DNA from: a virus
Virus record (IMG/VR): IMGVR_UViG_3300009034_000126
Span: 1-35,922 of that record
Length of the DNA stretch: 35,922 nucleotides
Strand: one strand, 5' to 3'
The notes beneath the pieces are model-generated. The model was given only the letters and a program-made list of their open reading frames with translations. It searched no databases and was not told the DNA's origin. The position numbers were made by a program, and so were the translations under genes. Positions 23,205 to 31,059 of the stretch are shown piece after piece (within the stretch, counting starts at the first letter, position 1; the number at the start of each line of letters is the position of its first letter).

Positions 23205-23942
23205 ATGGATGAAAAACAAGTTCAAGAAGAAACCGAAAACCAAGAAACTACATTGCAAGGACCTAACAGCAACCAAAATGAGTCTCAACCTACGCAAGAT
23301 GTTCAGCAAGAAGCCCAAGAAGAATTAAATTATCGTGCTTTACGTGAACTGAAAGAAAAAGCCGAGCGAGAACGCGATGAACTTCGTATAAAATTAGAAC
23401 AAACACAAAAAATACAACAACAGGAACCCGTGCCTCCTCAACCAACAGAAAACCAAGATTTCTATGTAAATCCAGATGACCTTGTTGAGGGAAAACATTT
23501 AAGCGCTGTAAATAAAAAAGTTAAACAACTTGAAGAACAATTACAGGCATACCAACAACAATCAACGGTCAATACTGTGGAAGCAAGACTAAAGGCTCAG
23601 CATCCTGATTTTGATCAAGTTGTATCAAAAGAAAACATAGAGATATTTAGAACAGCTTATCCAGAACTCGCGGCTGCAATTGGCTCATCTTCTGATATTT
23701 ACAGCAAGGGAATGTCCGCCTATACACTCATAAAAAAATTTGGCATTCATCAAGCACAAGCAAATGCCGGTGCTGTTGATCGAGTAAAACAGAATCTATC
23801 GAAGCCAACATCTTCTGCAAGCATTGGCACACAACAAGGAGATAGCCCGCTATCAAAAGCAAACGCATTTGCCGATGGTCTTACTCCAGAATTGAAACAA
23901 AAGCTTTACCGCGAGATGGTGGAGTCATCTAAAAGAAATTGA
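23205..23942 (+). CDS. Capsid scaffolding protein (245 aa)
   Basis: ATG 23205 follows AAGGAAGTACGA. The N-terminal 80 residues are Gln/Glu/Pro-rich and disordered. A coiled coil (REDKEKAERERDELRIKLEQ-like region, about 46-70, and VNKKVKQLEEQLQAYQQQ, about 100-120) follows. Then comes a helical domain with HPDFDQVVSKENIEIFRTAYPELAAAI and a polar C-terminus. Acidic, helical composition and position directly before the major capsid gene are classic for scaffolding proteins that guide procapsid assembly. A terminator follows, separating it from the capsid gene. Confidence 0.82.
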   Translation: MDEKQVQEETENQETTLQGPNSNQNESQPTQDVQQEAQEELNYRALRELKEKAERERDELRIKLEQTQKIQQQEPVPPQPTENQDFYVNPDDLVEGKHLSAVNKKVKQLEEQLQAYQQQSTVNTVEARLKAQHPDFDQVVSKENIEIFRTAYPELAAAIGSSSDIYSKGMSAYTLIKKFGIHQAQANAGAVDRVKQNLSKPTSSASIGTQQGDSPLSKANAFADGLTPELKQKLYREMVESSKRN

Positions 23943-23961
23943 AAATAGATCCTTTTTTAGG

Positions 23962-24007
23962 TCCCGCAAAGGGCTTTTCTCCTATGTTGTCCTTTTGTGG
24001 GATTTTT
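23962..24007 (+). terminator. Rho-independent terminator between scaffold and capsid genes
   Basis: TCCCGCAAAGGG (23962-23973) pairs with CCTTTTGTGGGA (23991-24002) over 12 bp with two G-T pairs and a 17-nt loop, followed by TTTTT (24003-24007). It ends the portal-scaffold transcript just before the capsid promoter. Confidence 0.82.
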
Positions 24008-24008
24008 C

Positions 24009-24038
24009 TTGATCCAAGTTTAATTTTTCTATTATAGT
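24009..24038 (+). promoter_or_regulatory. Predicted promoter of the major capsid gene
   Basis: TTGATC (24009-24014) and TATAGT (24033-24038) are 18 bases apart. The -10 matches consensus in five of six positions. A start 6-8 bases downstream would place the 5' end of the mRNA just before the first hairpin unit at 24047, so the hairpin array would be the leader of the capsid transcript. Confidence 0.6.
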
Positions 24039-24046
24039 GATCGTGA

Positions 24047-24212
24047 GCGTATCGGGATCTCGCTCGTCCCAGGCGTATGGAGTCTCGCCAGCTCGGGCGT
24101 ATTGGACCTCGCCAGTCCAGGCGTATTGAGTTTCGCCAACTCAAGACGTATGGAGGCCTCGTCAGCCTAGGTTTGTGTGCATTTTTTCTGAATGCGCATA
24201 TACCGTGGTATA
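24047..24212 (+). ncRNA. Tandem hairpin array in the leader of the major capsid gene
   Basis: Five units, each starting with (G)CGTAT, begin at 24047, 24073, 24097, 24121 and 24146. Each holds a hairpin with a 7-nt loop (CTCGCTC, CTCGCCA, CTCGCCA, TTCGCCA, CTCGTCA). Stems differ but always pair: GGGAT/GTCCC, GAGT/GCTC, TGGAC/GTCCA, TTGAGT/ACTCAA, AGGC/GCCT. Linkers contain GGCG, complementary to CGCC in the loops of units 2-4, so pseudoknots are possible. A sixth hairpin (TGTGCATT with AATGCGCA, 24176-24198) and a seventh (TATACC-GT-GGTATA, 24199-24212) follow. Changed but complementary stems with conserved loops indicate selection on RNA or single-stranded DNA structure. The role is unknown; the position suggests control of capsid mRNA stability or translation. 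Confidence 0.72.
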
Positions 24213-24241
24213 CATAAATCAAAACATTTTTAGGATGTGAT

Positions 24242-25189
24242 ATGGCAATCACAACGACTTCGGTGCTCCCTGCGCCGGTGCAGCAAAGCTTTAGCTATAA
24301 GCTGCTATCGGTGCCAGTACCAAACATGATCCATAAAATCCCTGCCATGCTCCAAAGAATGCCACGTAACGGTGGCACAACTTTGCGTATGCGTAGATAC
24401 AATCCTCTTGCAACAGCAATGGTTCCTTTAGGAAATTCTGGAATTACTCCTCCAGCACAAACACTTACAGCTGTTGATATCGATGCAAAAATGGATTTCT
24501 ATGGCACTTATGTGCAATTGAATGAGCAAGTAACATTACAAAACCAAGATCCTGTTCTTAATGAATCTACAAGGCGCCTTGGTGTTTCTCTACGTCAAAC
24601 AGAAGATCAACTCACAAGAGATATGCTCGCAGCAACTGCATCATTTATTAACTGCACTGGTGGTGTAAATGGAGATAATCCAACTGAAATCTCTAGAGCA
24701 GATGTTGATGTTATTGTAAGAACATTGCTTTCAAATGATGCATATACCGTTCTTGATAACATCGAAGGCGAAGATAAATTTGGAACGGCTCCTGTTAGAG
24801 ATGCGTATTTTGGACTTTGTTCAACAGATCTTACGGGAGATCTTGATCTTGTAACTGGCTTCATTCAAAAAAACCAATATCCATCACCAATGAATGCATT
24901 GCGTTCTGAGTGGGGTGCCATTGGAAACTTGAGGTTTCTAATTTCATCGATTGGTTCTGTAACTCCAAATGCTTCTAACCTAGGCGCAGATGTTTATAAC
25001 ATCTTCTGTGTTGGTATGGAGGCATATGCATGTGTAGAACAAGATGGATATAGCGCACAGTTTATTTACCGACCACCAATATATGATAGTCCACTTGCTT
25101 TGAATGCAACTGTTGGTTATAAATTCGCAGAAGTTCCACGTATAACGAACGATCTGTGGGTTGTTAATCTGCGTGCAACTCTTGCTTAA
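24242..25189 (+). CDS. Major capsid protein, N4-gp56 family (315 aa)
   Basis: ATG 24242 follows TAGGATGTGAT. The protein resembles the N4-gp56 family: PAMLQRMPRNGGTTLRMRRYNPLATAMVPLGNSG near residues 37-70, the FYGTYVQLNEQVTLQNQDPVLNESTRRLG block (about 85-115), an acidic helix QTEDQLTRDMLAATASFINC, and late strands YGAEAYACVEQDGYSAQ-like and TVGYKFAEVPRITNDLWVVNLR. This HK97-fold protein forms the icosahedral shell. Its gene has a private promoter, a structured leader and a terminator upstream, consistent with very high late expression. Confidence 0.88.
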   Translation: MAITTTSVLPAPVQQSFSYKLLSVPVPNMIHKIPAMLQRMPRNGGTTLRMRRYNPLATAMVPLGNSGITPPAQTLTAVDIDAKMDFYGTYVQLNEQVTLQNQDPVLNESTRRLGVSLRQTEDQLTRDMLAATASFINCTGGVNGDNPTEISRADVDVIVRTLLSNDAYTVLDNIEGEDKFGTAPVRDAYFGLCSTDLTGDLDLVTGFIQKNQYPSPMNALRSEWGAIGNLRFLISSIGSVTPNASNLGADVYNIFCVGMEAYACVEQDGYSAQFIYRPPIYDSPLALNATVGYKFAEVPRITNDLWVVNLRATLA

Positions 25190-25215
25190 TAAGATGTTAT
25201 CGATAAGGAATAAAT

Positions 25216-26190
25216 ATGGCTGAAACTATAATTCAACAAGGCCGATTTACTTCTGATGGAACTGCAAAAACATTGCAAATTCGATCAGATGTAGATTGGA
25301 TGCGTGTTCTTAACTGGACAATAGCAGCCGCCGATCAAACTACTGCTATTGGCACTGAATATTACTGGCAACGCGGAATGACAGATGACACAGGTATTGT
25401 CTATAAGAAATCAAATGCTGCCAATGCAGCTAATTTGATTGATGATTTGACATCCAGTGGCTTCACATTGGTTGATTCAAGCGTAATGACGCTTGGCGCT
25501 CTTAATAGCACAATTACCAATGTTCAAACCGGTGCACCATCTACTGTTCTACTGACAGACACAACAGGACTTGTAGACGGTGATGTTGTTCGCATAATCA
25601 ATGTTACTGGTGCGCAACAACTTGGTGGTGTTGATTTTGTTGTTGATAACTTGGTTGCAAATACTAGTTTTGATTTGCAATGGACTGCTTCTATTGTTGC
25701 TGGTACAACTGGATATCTTCGAAAAGTAGTTAACTGGAATCCATTGTTCTATCCACGTCGCAGAGTTGTTTTGCAAATCTCGCAAGCAGCTGCTGGTGTG
25801 GTTACATTGAATGTTCCTCATGGCTACACTGCAGGCCAAAAAGTTCGGTTTTTTGTTCCTGACGAATTTGGAATGTCCGAGCTTCATAATCAAACAGCGA
25901 CTATAACGGCAGTAAGTACTGCAAACAACACAATTACCATTGATGTTGACACTAGTGGCTACACTGCATTTGCATGGCCATTAACTGCAGATGTTCCATT
26001 TACACATGCTCAAGTAATACCGCTTGGAGAAGCTGCAGAAGAATCGTATGTAAACTTGCTTGATGATGCTACACTCAATAGCGGTTACATTGGAATGACA
26101 TTGGCTGGAGGCGCAGGAGCCCCTGGCGGTGCAAATACTAATGTAATGTACTGGAGAGCTGGTAAATCAACGCTTGTAGATAACGAGTAA
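25216..26190 (+). CDS. Virion protein with E1-FCCH-like beta domains, possible capsid decoration (324 aa)
   Basis: ATG 25216 follows AAGGAATAAAT, 26 bases after the capsid stop. Residues 1-95 (AETIIQQGRFTSDGTAKTLQIRSDVDWMRVLNWTI) start a beta-rich N-domain. Two segments, about 108-170 (STVLLTDTTGLVDGDVVRIINVTG) and 190-255 (GVVTLNVPHGYTAGQKVRFFVPDE), look like the small beta domain (E1-FCCH style) often found in phage structural proteins. The C-terminus is Gly-rich. Position immediately after the capsid protein suggests head decoration or a head fibre. A strong hairpin follows the stop. Confidence 0.75.
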   Translation: MAETIIQQGRFTSDGTAKTLQIRSDVDWMRVLNWTIAAADQTTAIGTEYYWQRGMTDDTGIVYKKSNAANAANLIDDLTSSGFTLVDSSVMTLGALNSTITNVQTGAPSTVLLTDTTGLVDGDVVRIINVTGAQQLGGVDFVVDNLVANTSFDLQWTASIVAGTTGYLRKVVNWNPLFYPRRRVVLQISQAAAGVVTLNVPHGYTAGQKVRFFVPDEFGMSELHNQTATITAVSTANNTITIDVDTSGYTAFAWPLTADVPFTHAQVIPLGEAAEESYVNLLDDATLNSGYIGMTLAGGAGAPGGANTNVMYWRAGKSTLVDNE

Positions 26191-26197
26191 TTCTAAA

Positions 26198-26219
26198 GGG
26201 GAGGGATAATACCCTCCCC
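26198..26219 (+). terminator. GC-rich hairpin between virion genes
   Basis: GGGGAGGG (26198-26205) pairs perfectly with CCCTCCCC (26212-26219) around ATAATA. It is followed by ATTCAAAAGGAG, the ribosome site of the next gene, rather than a T run. It may be a partial terminator that reduces downstream expression after the very abundant capsid proteins, or an mRNA 3'-end protecting hairpin. Confidence 0.6.
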
Positions 26220-26235
26220 ATTCAAAAGGAGCCAG

Positions 26236-26649
26236 ATGGCAAATCAAAAAACCGATAAAGAAAAATCAAAACCAAGCTTGAGATATCAACGAGATAAAGA
26301 TAGAGAAAAGGTTAAAGGTATTTTTCGTTTTTATGAGGTTCCTGGTGGCTCCATGAGTTTTGTATTCAAGCAATACAAAGAAGACCCAGTAGAGCGATAT
26401 GATCTTGTAGATGGAAAAATATATACATTGCCACTTGGTGTCGCTAAACATTTGAATAAAAATGGCTCATATCCTGTTCATGCCTATACAGTAAAAGAAG
26501 ATGGAAAACCATCACAACATATAGGTAAAAAAGTGCGTAGATTTGGATTCCAAAGTCTTGAGTTTATGGATGTTGAAGATTTATCAACAGTTGATGCTCC
26601 TATTATTGAAGAATGTGTAGAAATACAAAAAGATATTTCAACGCCATAA
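26236..26649 (+). CDS. Phage structural-module protein of unknown function (137 aa)
   Basis: ATG 26236 follows AAAAGGAGCCAG. The N-terminal 25 residues are basic and polar. Then come VKGIFRFYEVPGGSMSFVFKQYKEDPVERYDLVDGKIYTLPLGVAKHLNKNGSYPVHAYTV and GKKVRRFGFQSLEFMD, a compact beta-rich domain that I recall as widely conserved in podovirus-like metagenomic phages beside connector genes. It may be a head-completion or neck protein. The family is recalled, not verified, and no function is known to me. Confidence 0.72.
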   Translation: MANQKTDKEKSKPSLRYQRDKDREKVKGIFRFYEVPGGSMSFVFKQYKEDPVERYDLVDGKIYTLPLGVAKHLNKNGSYPVHAYTVKEDGKPSQHIGKKVRRFGFQSLEFMDVEDLSTVDAPIIEECVEIQKDISTP

Positions 26650-26670
26650 CTCTTTTAAAAAGGATAGTAT

Positions 26671-27639
26671 ATGGCAGACTCTACTCTGGCAGCTATTAGA
26701 ACAAAAGTAAGACGCCTTACAAGAAGCCCATCTGAAGCACAACTGCCTACAACCGATATTGATGAATATATAAACACATTTGTTCTTTATGATATGCCAG
26801 AGCATTTACGGCTTTTTTCTCTTAAAACAACATTTACTTTCTATACAGAGCCAAATATTGATGTATATGACTCGACAATGGCCGCTCCATTACTGAATTT
26901 TAATCAAACATATATAACATTTCACCAACCCGCATATATTGCTGGGTATGAAGCAAATTTCTCACAATCAAGAGACGAATTTTTTAGGACATATCCACTG
27001 TCGAATAGTATTGCATCAGTAGGAACCGGGAACGGAGTTCAAGTTGCATTCACTGGCACACTTTCCTCGATTCCAGTGTTGCGTGGGCATGTGTTGTTTA
27101 GCTCTGTAGATGTAAATGGAGATGGCTTAGCATTATATGATGAACTTGCTGATGGGACGCTTAGCGGAGATGGCGCAGGAACGATAAATTATACAACAGG
27201 TGTATTTTCTCTTTTGTTCTCAACCGCCCCAGCAGATGGACAAGCAATTAATAGCCAAACAGTTCCATATGTTGCAGCACGACCAAAATCTATTCTTTAT
27301 TACAATAATGAATTCACCATACGCCCTGTTCCAGATCAACCTTATAGCATTACTATGGATGCATTTATTCGGCCTACAGAATTGCTTGCTGGAGCTCAAT
27401 CTCCAGACCTGCAGCAATGGTGGCAATATATAGCATACGGAGCTGCAAAAAAGATATTTGAAGATCGTTCTGATTTAGAAAGTGTTGCGTTAATTATGCC
27501 AGAGTTCAAAACACAAGAAACTCTTGTTTTAAGGCGTACTGTTGTCCAACAAACAAAAGAGCGTGTTGCTACTATCTATACCAGCAATACTGCAGGGCAA
27601 TATGGATCTGGATGGTGGTCAAATGAAAATACATTTTAG
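26671..27639 (+). CDS. Putative head-tail connector/adaptor protein (322 aa)
   Basis: ATG 26671 follows AAAAGGATAGTAT. The N-terminal helical part (LAAIRTKVRRLTRSPSEAQLPTTDIDEYINTFVLYDMPEHLRLF) resembles adaptor proteins that bind below the portal. A variable beta insert (about 110-195) follows. The conserved end has YYNNEFTIRPVPDQPYSITMDAFIRPTELL and PDLQQWWQYIAYGAAKKIFEDRSDLESVALI. It lies between head and tail genes, where P22 gp4-like or T7 gp11-like connectors are found. The connector call is moderate because the fold, not a signature, supports it. Confidence 0.72.
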   Translation: MADSTLAAIRTKVRRLTRSPSEAQLPTTDIDEYINTFVLYDMPEHLRLFSLKTTFTFYTEPNIDVYDSTMAAPLLNFNQTYITFHQPAYIAGYEANFSQSRDEFFRTYPLSNSIASVGTGNGVQVAFTGTLSSIPVLRGHVLFSSVDVNGDGLALYDELADGTLSGDGAGTINYTTGVFSLLFSTAPADGQAINSQTVPYVAARPKSILYYNNEFTIRPVPDQPYSITMDAFIRPTELLAGAQSPDLQQWWQYIAYGAAKKIFEDRSDLESVALIMPEFKTQETLVLRRTVVQQTKERVATIYTSNTAGQYGSGWWSNENTF

Positions 27640-27641
27640 GA

Positions 27642-28223
27642 GAGGATAGTTAGTGGCGTACATGGCATATGATAATATATACTTCTCATATGAACTATTA
27701 ACACCAGGAGTTGATATGAGAAAAACTATATCGTTATATGACAGAAATCTTTCTTGTGAAGATATAAAGAAAATCAAAAAGAAGATTTTAGCCGGCATAA
27801 GAAAAACTGATTCCGGATGCTGGCTTTATAAAAATTCTACATATGGAGCTTATAGCAAAATGAGATGGAGCGGAGTTTGGTATTCAGCCCATCGAGCTTC
27901 ATATGAGATTTTTAAAGATAGGATTACCAATGGATTATGGGTATGTCATTCTTGCGATACCCCAAAGTGCGTTAATCCAGAACATCTATTTTTAGGAAGC
28001 GCAAAAGATAATATGCGCGATGCCAGAAAGAAAAAACGCACTCGAGCTGGCGAAGATAATCATTTAAGTCGATTTACTGACGAGCAAATTGAACAAATGC
28101 GCCTTCTTAAAAATGAGGGATTCACATATGACAGGCTGCAAAAAATATTCAATTGCTCTATGGCCCACATATACAATGTGGTTAAAGGTTTAATTCGAAA
28201 TAGGAGATAGAAATTGGCGTACA
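27642..28223 (+). mobile_element. HNH endonuclease insertion flanked by a duplicated start region
   Basis: TGGCGTACA occurs at 27654-27662 and again at 28215-28223, on either side of the HNH gene. Each copy is preceded by AGGAGA and an A/T/G spacer, so both ribosome site and start region of the 28214 gene are represented twice. The first copy gives a GTG start at 27653 with a short N-terminal sequence of its own. This looks like insertion of a homing endonuclease at the start of the downstream fibre gene with duplication or restoration of the initiation site. Confidence 0.55.
27716..28210 (+). CDS. HNH homing endonuclease (164 aa)
   Basis: The chosen start ATG 27716 has CAGGAG five bases upstream; an in-frame GTG at 27653 also has a ribosome site and would add 21 residues. 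The HNH_3-type motif is visible: CWLYKN (35-40), AHRASYEIF (58-66), then VCHSCDTPKCVNPEHLFLG (76-94) with the paired His/Cys, Asn87 and His90, and DNMRDARKKKR. A C-terminal helix-turn-helix (FTDEQIEQMRLL, FTYDRLQKIFNCSMAHIYNVVKG, 120-158) would bind the target. Such enzymes nick intron-less or free-standing homing sites in related phages. It interrupts a tail-gene series and is most probably selfish DNA. Confidence 0.9.
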   Translation: MRKTISLYDRNLSCEDIKKIKKKILAGIRKTDSGCWLYKNSTYGAYSKMRWSGVWYSAHRASYEIFKDRITNGLWVCHSCDTPKCVNPEHLFLGSAKDNMRDARKKKRTRAGEDNHLSRFTDEQIEQMRLLKNEGFTYDRLQKIFNCSMAHIYNVVKGLIRNRR

Positions 28224-28843
28224 ATTCCGCAATACCACAAGCAACAGACAAAATAAAAGATTCACAATCTCAGATTTTGGATAATTTTGCCGGCATCAAA
28301 ACATTAGTAGATGTTAATCACGTAACATTTGATGATCCTGATCAAGGTAAACATAAATTTTTAACATTACCGGTACAAGCAGCATCTCCGCCAGTAGGTG
28401 CATTTGCTGCCGGTGAAACAGGATTTTACTCTTTCTTGTTTCCGACTACTGCAAAGAATGAGATTTATACCAACGTAACTCATCAGGCAACTGTCAGACA
28501 AATTCCCGCAGGAGCGTCATATTTAAGCATTGATTCTGCACCTGGAAATTCATCATCAGGATGGACATATTTGCCTTCTGGAATCCTTCTGAGGTGGGGA
28601 CAAGTAACAGGAAATCAGCTTGTAACAGTTACCTTTTCAACTGGTGTTGGTGTAGCTCCTGCTTTTAATGAGGTATTTTCGATTCAGTTATCACCAATAG
28701 ATCCAACTACTGGAGATGTTGATTTTGCTGTGCGCCTCATAGATTTTAGCAATACACAATTTAGATTTATGGTCACAAAAAGGACTACGTTTGCCGTTGA
28801 AACAACTAATCGAACTGTAGAGTTTCTTGCAATAGGATATTAG
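28214..28843 (+). CDS. Tail protein with gp53-like receptor domain (209 aa)
   Basis: Translation starts at TTG 28214 after TAGGAGATAGAAA; no ATG is better placed. The N-terminal 60 residues (AYNSAIPQATDKIKDSQSQILDNFAGIKTLVDVNHVTFDD) are helical, followed by beta strands. The C-terminal half reads WTYLPSGILLRWGQVTGNQLVTVTFSTGVGVAPAFNEVFSI and ends FEVETTNRTVEFLAIGY-like strands, matching the pattern of gp53-like C-terminal domains of tail fibres (x-LPSG-xxxxWG). It probably builds a short tail fibre or tail needle. Its start is duplicated upstream by the HNH insertion. Confidence 0.75.
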   Translation: MAYNSAIPQATDKIKDSQSQILDNFAGIKTLVDVNHVTFDDPDQGKHKFLTLPVQAASPPVGAFAAGETGFYSFLFPTTAKNEIYTNVTHQATVRQIPAGASYLSIDSAPGNSSSGWTYLPSGILLRWGQVTGNQLVTVTFSTGVGVAPAFNEVFSIQLSPIDPTTGDVDFAVRLIDFSNTQFRFMVTKRTTFAVETTNRTVEFLAIGY

Positions 28844-28844
28844 G

Positions 28845-31022
28845 ATGGCACGGGAGCTTGATCGTTTTCTTATTGCTCCATTTAATACAGGTCTTGAACG
28901 CGATTTAAAGCCTTGGCTTATAATGGACGATGCATTTGTAAGATTAAAAAATGCATATGTCTTCCGTGGGCGCATTAAAAAGCGATTCGGCTCTTATTTA
29001 ATGAGGCCAACCACCCCAGTTGCAACCGGTATCGCACAACTTGCTTCCCGTCTTCGAATTAAAGTAGGAACAACAGATGGAGCAGGGAATATAAGCGGCA
29101 CAGCTCCAGGTGCAACCTTTAAAGTTGGTCAGCTATTTTCTATAGGAAGCGAAATATTTACTGTTTCTGTTACTGGAACTCCAGGAGTGATGCTCACGAC
29201 CGGGTCTGCTACAACACACACCTATAACACAACAACTGGTGCCTATGTAATTAATGGTGCCGCAGCCACAACAGATTGCTATTTTTACCCTGCAGAATCT
29301 GTAATGGGCCTTATTTCATATGAAAGTACCTCTATAAACGAAGAATCAGTTTATGCTTTTGATACACAATTTGCTTATTATTACACCAATAATGGATGGG
29401 ATCGATTAGGAACTGGCATCTGGACTGGCGATGACTCAGAGTTCTTCTGGGGTACAAATTATCGCGGCGCAACTTCAGATGTAACTCTATTATTTGTTAC
29501 GAATTTTAAAACAGCTGACGGAATTCAATATTGGAATGGAACAACGTGGGCCACATTGAATCCTGCTATTAATTCAGGCGGCGATACCATAGAAACCGCA
29601 CGAATCATCATTCCATTTAAAGATCGCCTTTTGCTTTTTAATACGGTTGAAAATATAACAGCTGTAGACACATCTTTTGTAAATCGATGTAGGTTTTGTC
29701 AAAATGGAAGCCCTTTACAGGCAGATGCTTGGAGAGAAGATATTGTTGGAAAAGGTGGTTATATCGACGCGCCAACCAAAGAAGCTATTATTACCGTACA
29801 AAACCTCAAAGATAGATTGATTGTTTTCTTTGAGAGAAGCACCTGGGAATTAGTCTATACAGGCAATCAAGTTCTTCCTTTCGTATGGCAGCAAATAAAT
29901 AGTGAATTAGGGGCAGAATCAACATTTTCAATTGTTCCATTCGATAAAATCACAATTGGGGTTGGAAATGTTGGCATACACGCCTGTAATGGCTTAAATG
30001 TAGAACGAATAGATCAAAAAATTCCAAATGAAGTATTTAATATACATAACGCTAATGACGGTATTCTTCGGGTATATGGCATCCGTGATTATTTTACAGA
30101 AATGGTTTATTGGGCATTCCCATCAGATCAACAAGAAGACAAATTCCCAAGACGAGTGCTTATATATAATTATAAAAACAGCTCATGGGCAGAAAATGAT
30201 GACTCAATAACATGTTTTGGATATTTTCAGCCCTCAAGTGATGTTACATGGCAAAACATGGAAGAAGAATGGCAGGAAGTTGAAGCAGAATGGGGAAGTG
30301 GAGTATTTCAGTCTCAATTCGCTCAAATTATTGCTGGAAACCAAGAAGGATTTATTTTTGTCGTTGCCCCAACTGAAACATCAAGAAATGCTCCAGCACT
30401 GCAAATTACAAATATCTCTGTTTCCGCAAGCATTATTACAATAACTTCAGTAGATCATAATCTTGTTGTTGGGGATTATGTTGTTGTTGAAAATGTCCAA
30501 GGAACAACCGGTTTAAATAATAATATTTATCAAGTACAAACCGTTCCAACTGATGATACCTTTACTATTGTGCAATCAGGAGTAACTGGAACCTATACAG
30601 GAGCAGGCACCATAGCGCGTGTAAGCGTTATAGATATCCTCACAAAGCAATATAATTTTTATAATCGCTATGGAGAAAATCTGATAATGCCGATAGTAGA
30701 TTTTCTTGTTGATAACACCCAAAATGGCCAAATTACAATTGATTATTATGCCTCTTCCTCAAACCTATCATTAAGGCAAGCAGGTGTTGACTCGGGGGCA
30801 ATTTTAGGAACAAGTGTTCTTGAGACATCTCCATATGCCGATATGCCACTTGAAAGCACCCAATCTCAATTTTGGCATTCCATTTATCCTCAAGCTGAAG
30901 GCGAAAGCGTCCAACTACGCCTTTATCTTTCTGATGATCAAATGCTTGATTCTGATATTGCATGGAGTGATTTTGAACTTCACGCAATGCTTTTCCGCCC
31001 AAGAAGAATCCGCCGTATATAA
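28845..31022 (+). CDS. Tail nozzle/hub protein, beta-propeller-like (725 aa)
   Basis: ATG 28845 follows TTAGG directly after the previous gene. The N-terminus (ELDRFLIAPFNTGLERDLKPWLIMDDAFVRLKNAYVFRGRIKKRFGS) and the repeating strands with FKDRLLLFNT, LKDRLIVFFERSTWEL and NYKNSSWAEND fit the large beta-rich nozzle or hub proteins of podoviruses (P22 gp10 / T7 gp12 type). An E1-FCCH-like beta domain is inserted at about residues 518-585 (ALQITNISVSASIITITSVDHNLVVGDYVVVENVQG). The conserved C-terminus (LYLSDDQMLDSDIAWSDFELHAMLFRPRRIRRI) is basic. It is cotranscribed with the 28214 gene. Confidence 0.78.
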   Translation: MARELDRFLIAPFNTGLERDLKPWLIMDDAFVRLKNAYVFRGRIKKRFGSYLMRPTTPVATGIAQLASRLRIKVGTTDGAGNISGTAPGATFKVGQLFSIGSEIFTVSVTGTPGVMLTTGSATTHTYNTTTGAYVINGAAATTDCYFYPAESVMGLISYESTSINEESVYAFDTQFAYYYTNNGWDRLGTGIWTGDDSEFFWGTNYRGATSDVTLLFVTNFKTADGIQYWNGTTWATLNPAINSGGDTIETARIIIPFKDRLLLFNTVENITAVDTSFVNRCRFCQNGSPLQADAWREDIVGKGGYIDAPTKEAIITVQNLKDRLIVFFERSTWELVYTGNQVLPFVWQQINSELGAESTFSIVPFDKITIGVGNVGIHACNGLNVERIDQKIPNEVFNIHNANDGILRVYGIRDYFTEMVYWAFPSDQQEDKFPRRVLIYNYKNSSWAENDDSITCFGYFQPSSDVTWQNMEEEWQEVEAEWGSGVFQSQFAQIIAGNQEGFIFVVAPTETSRNAPALQITNISVSASIITITSVDHNLVVGDYVVVENVQGTTGLNNNIYQVQTVPTDDTFTIVQSGVTGTYTGAGTIARVSVIDILTKQYNFYNRYGENLIMPIVDFLVDNTQNGQITIDYYASSSNLSLRQAGVDSGAILGTSVLETSPYADMPLESTQSQFWHSIYPQAEGESVQLRLYLSDDQMLDSDIAWSDFELHAMLFRPRRIRRI

Positions 31023-31055
31023 AACCGTCTGCAAGATATATAATCTTACAGACGG
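31021..31055 (-). terminator. Hairpin terminator serving the minus-strand gene
   Basis: CCGTCTG plus AAGAT pairs with ATCTT plus CAGACGG (31025-31055; one internal mismatch, ATATA loop). On the minus strand it is followed by TTTT, so it can end transcripts from the 31220-31759 gene. On the plus strand it directly follows the nozzle-gene stop and may also protect that mRNA. Confidence 0.7.
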
Positions 31056-31059
31056 AAAA

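Noticed and set aside
24047-24171. CRISPR array
   Set aside because: The period is regular, but the variable parts are palindromic stem arms of 4-6 bases, not spacers, and the conserved parts are only 6-7 bases. No cas genes are present.
23929-24252. Minus-strand frame through the capsid leader with an 8-residue WR-x-SIR repeat
   Set aside because: The repeat follows from the 24-base hairpin unit; there is no ribosome site, and it spans the terminator and promoter.
27716-28210. IscB/IsrB nuclease that could pair with the RNA-like element at 31060
   Set aside because: The HNH protein is an HNH_3-type homing enzyme with a helix-turn-helix; no RuvC segments or bridge helix are visible.
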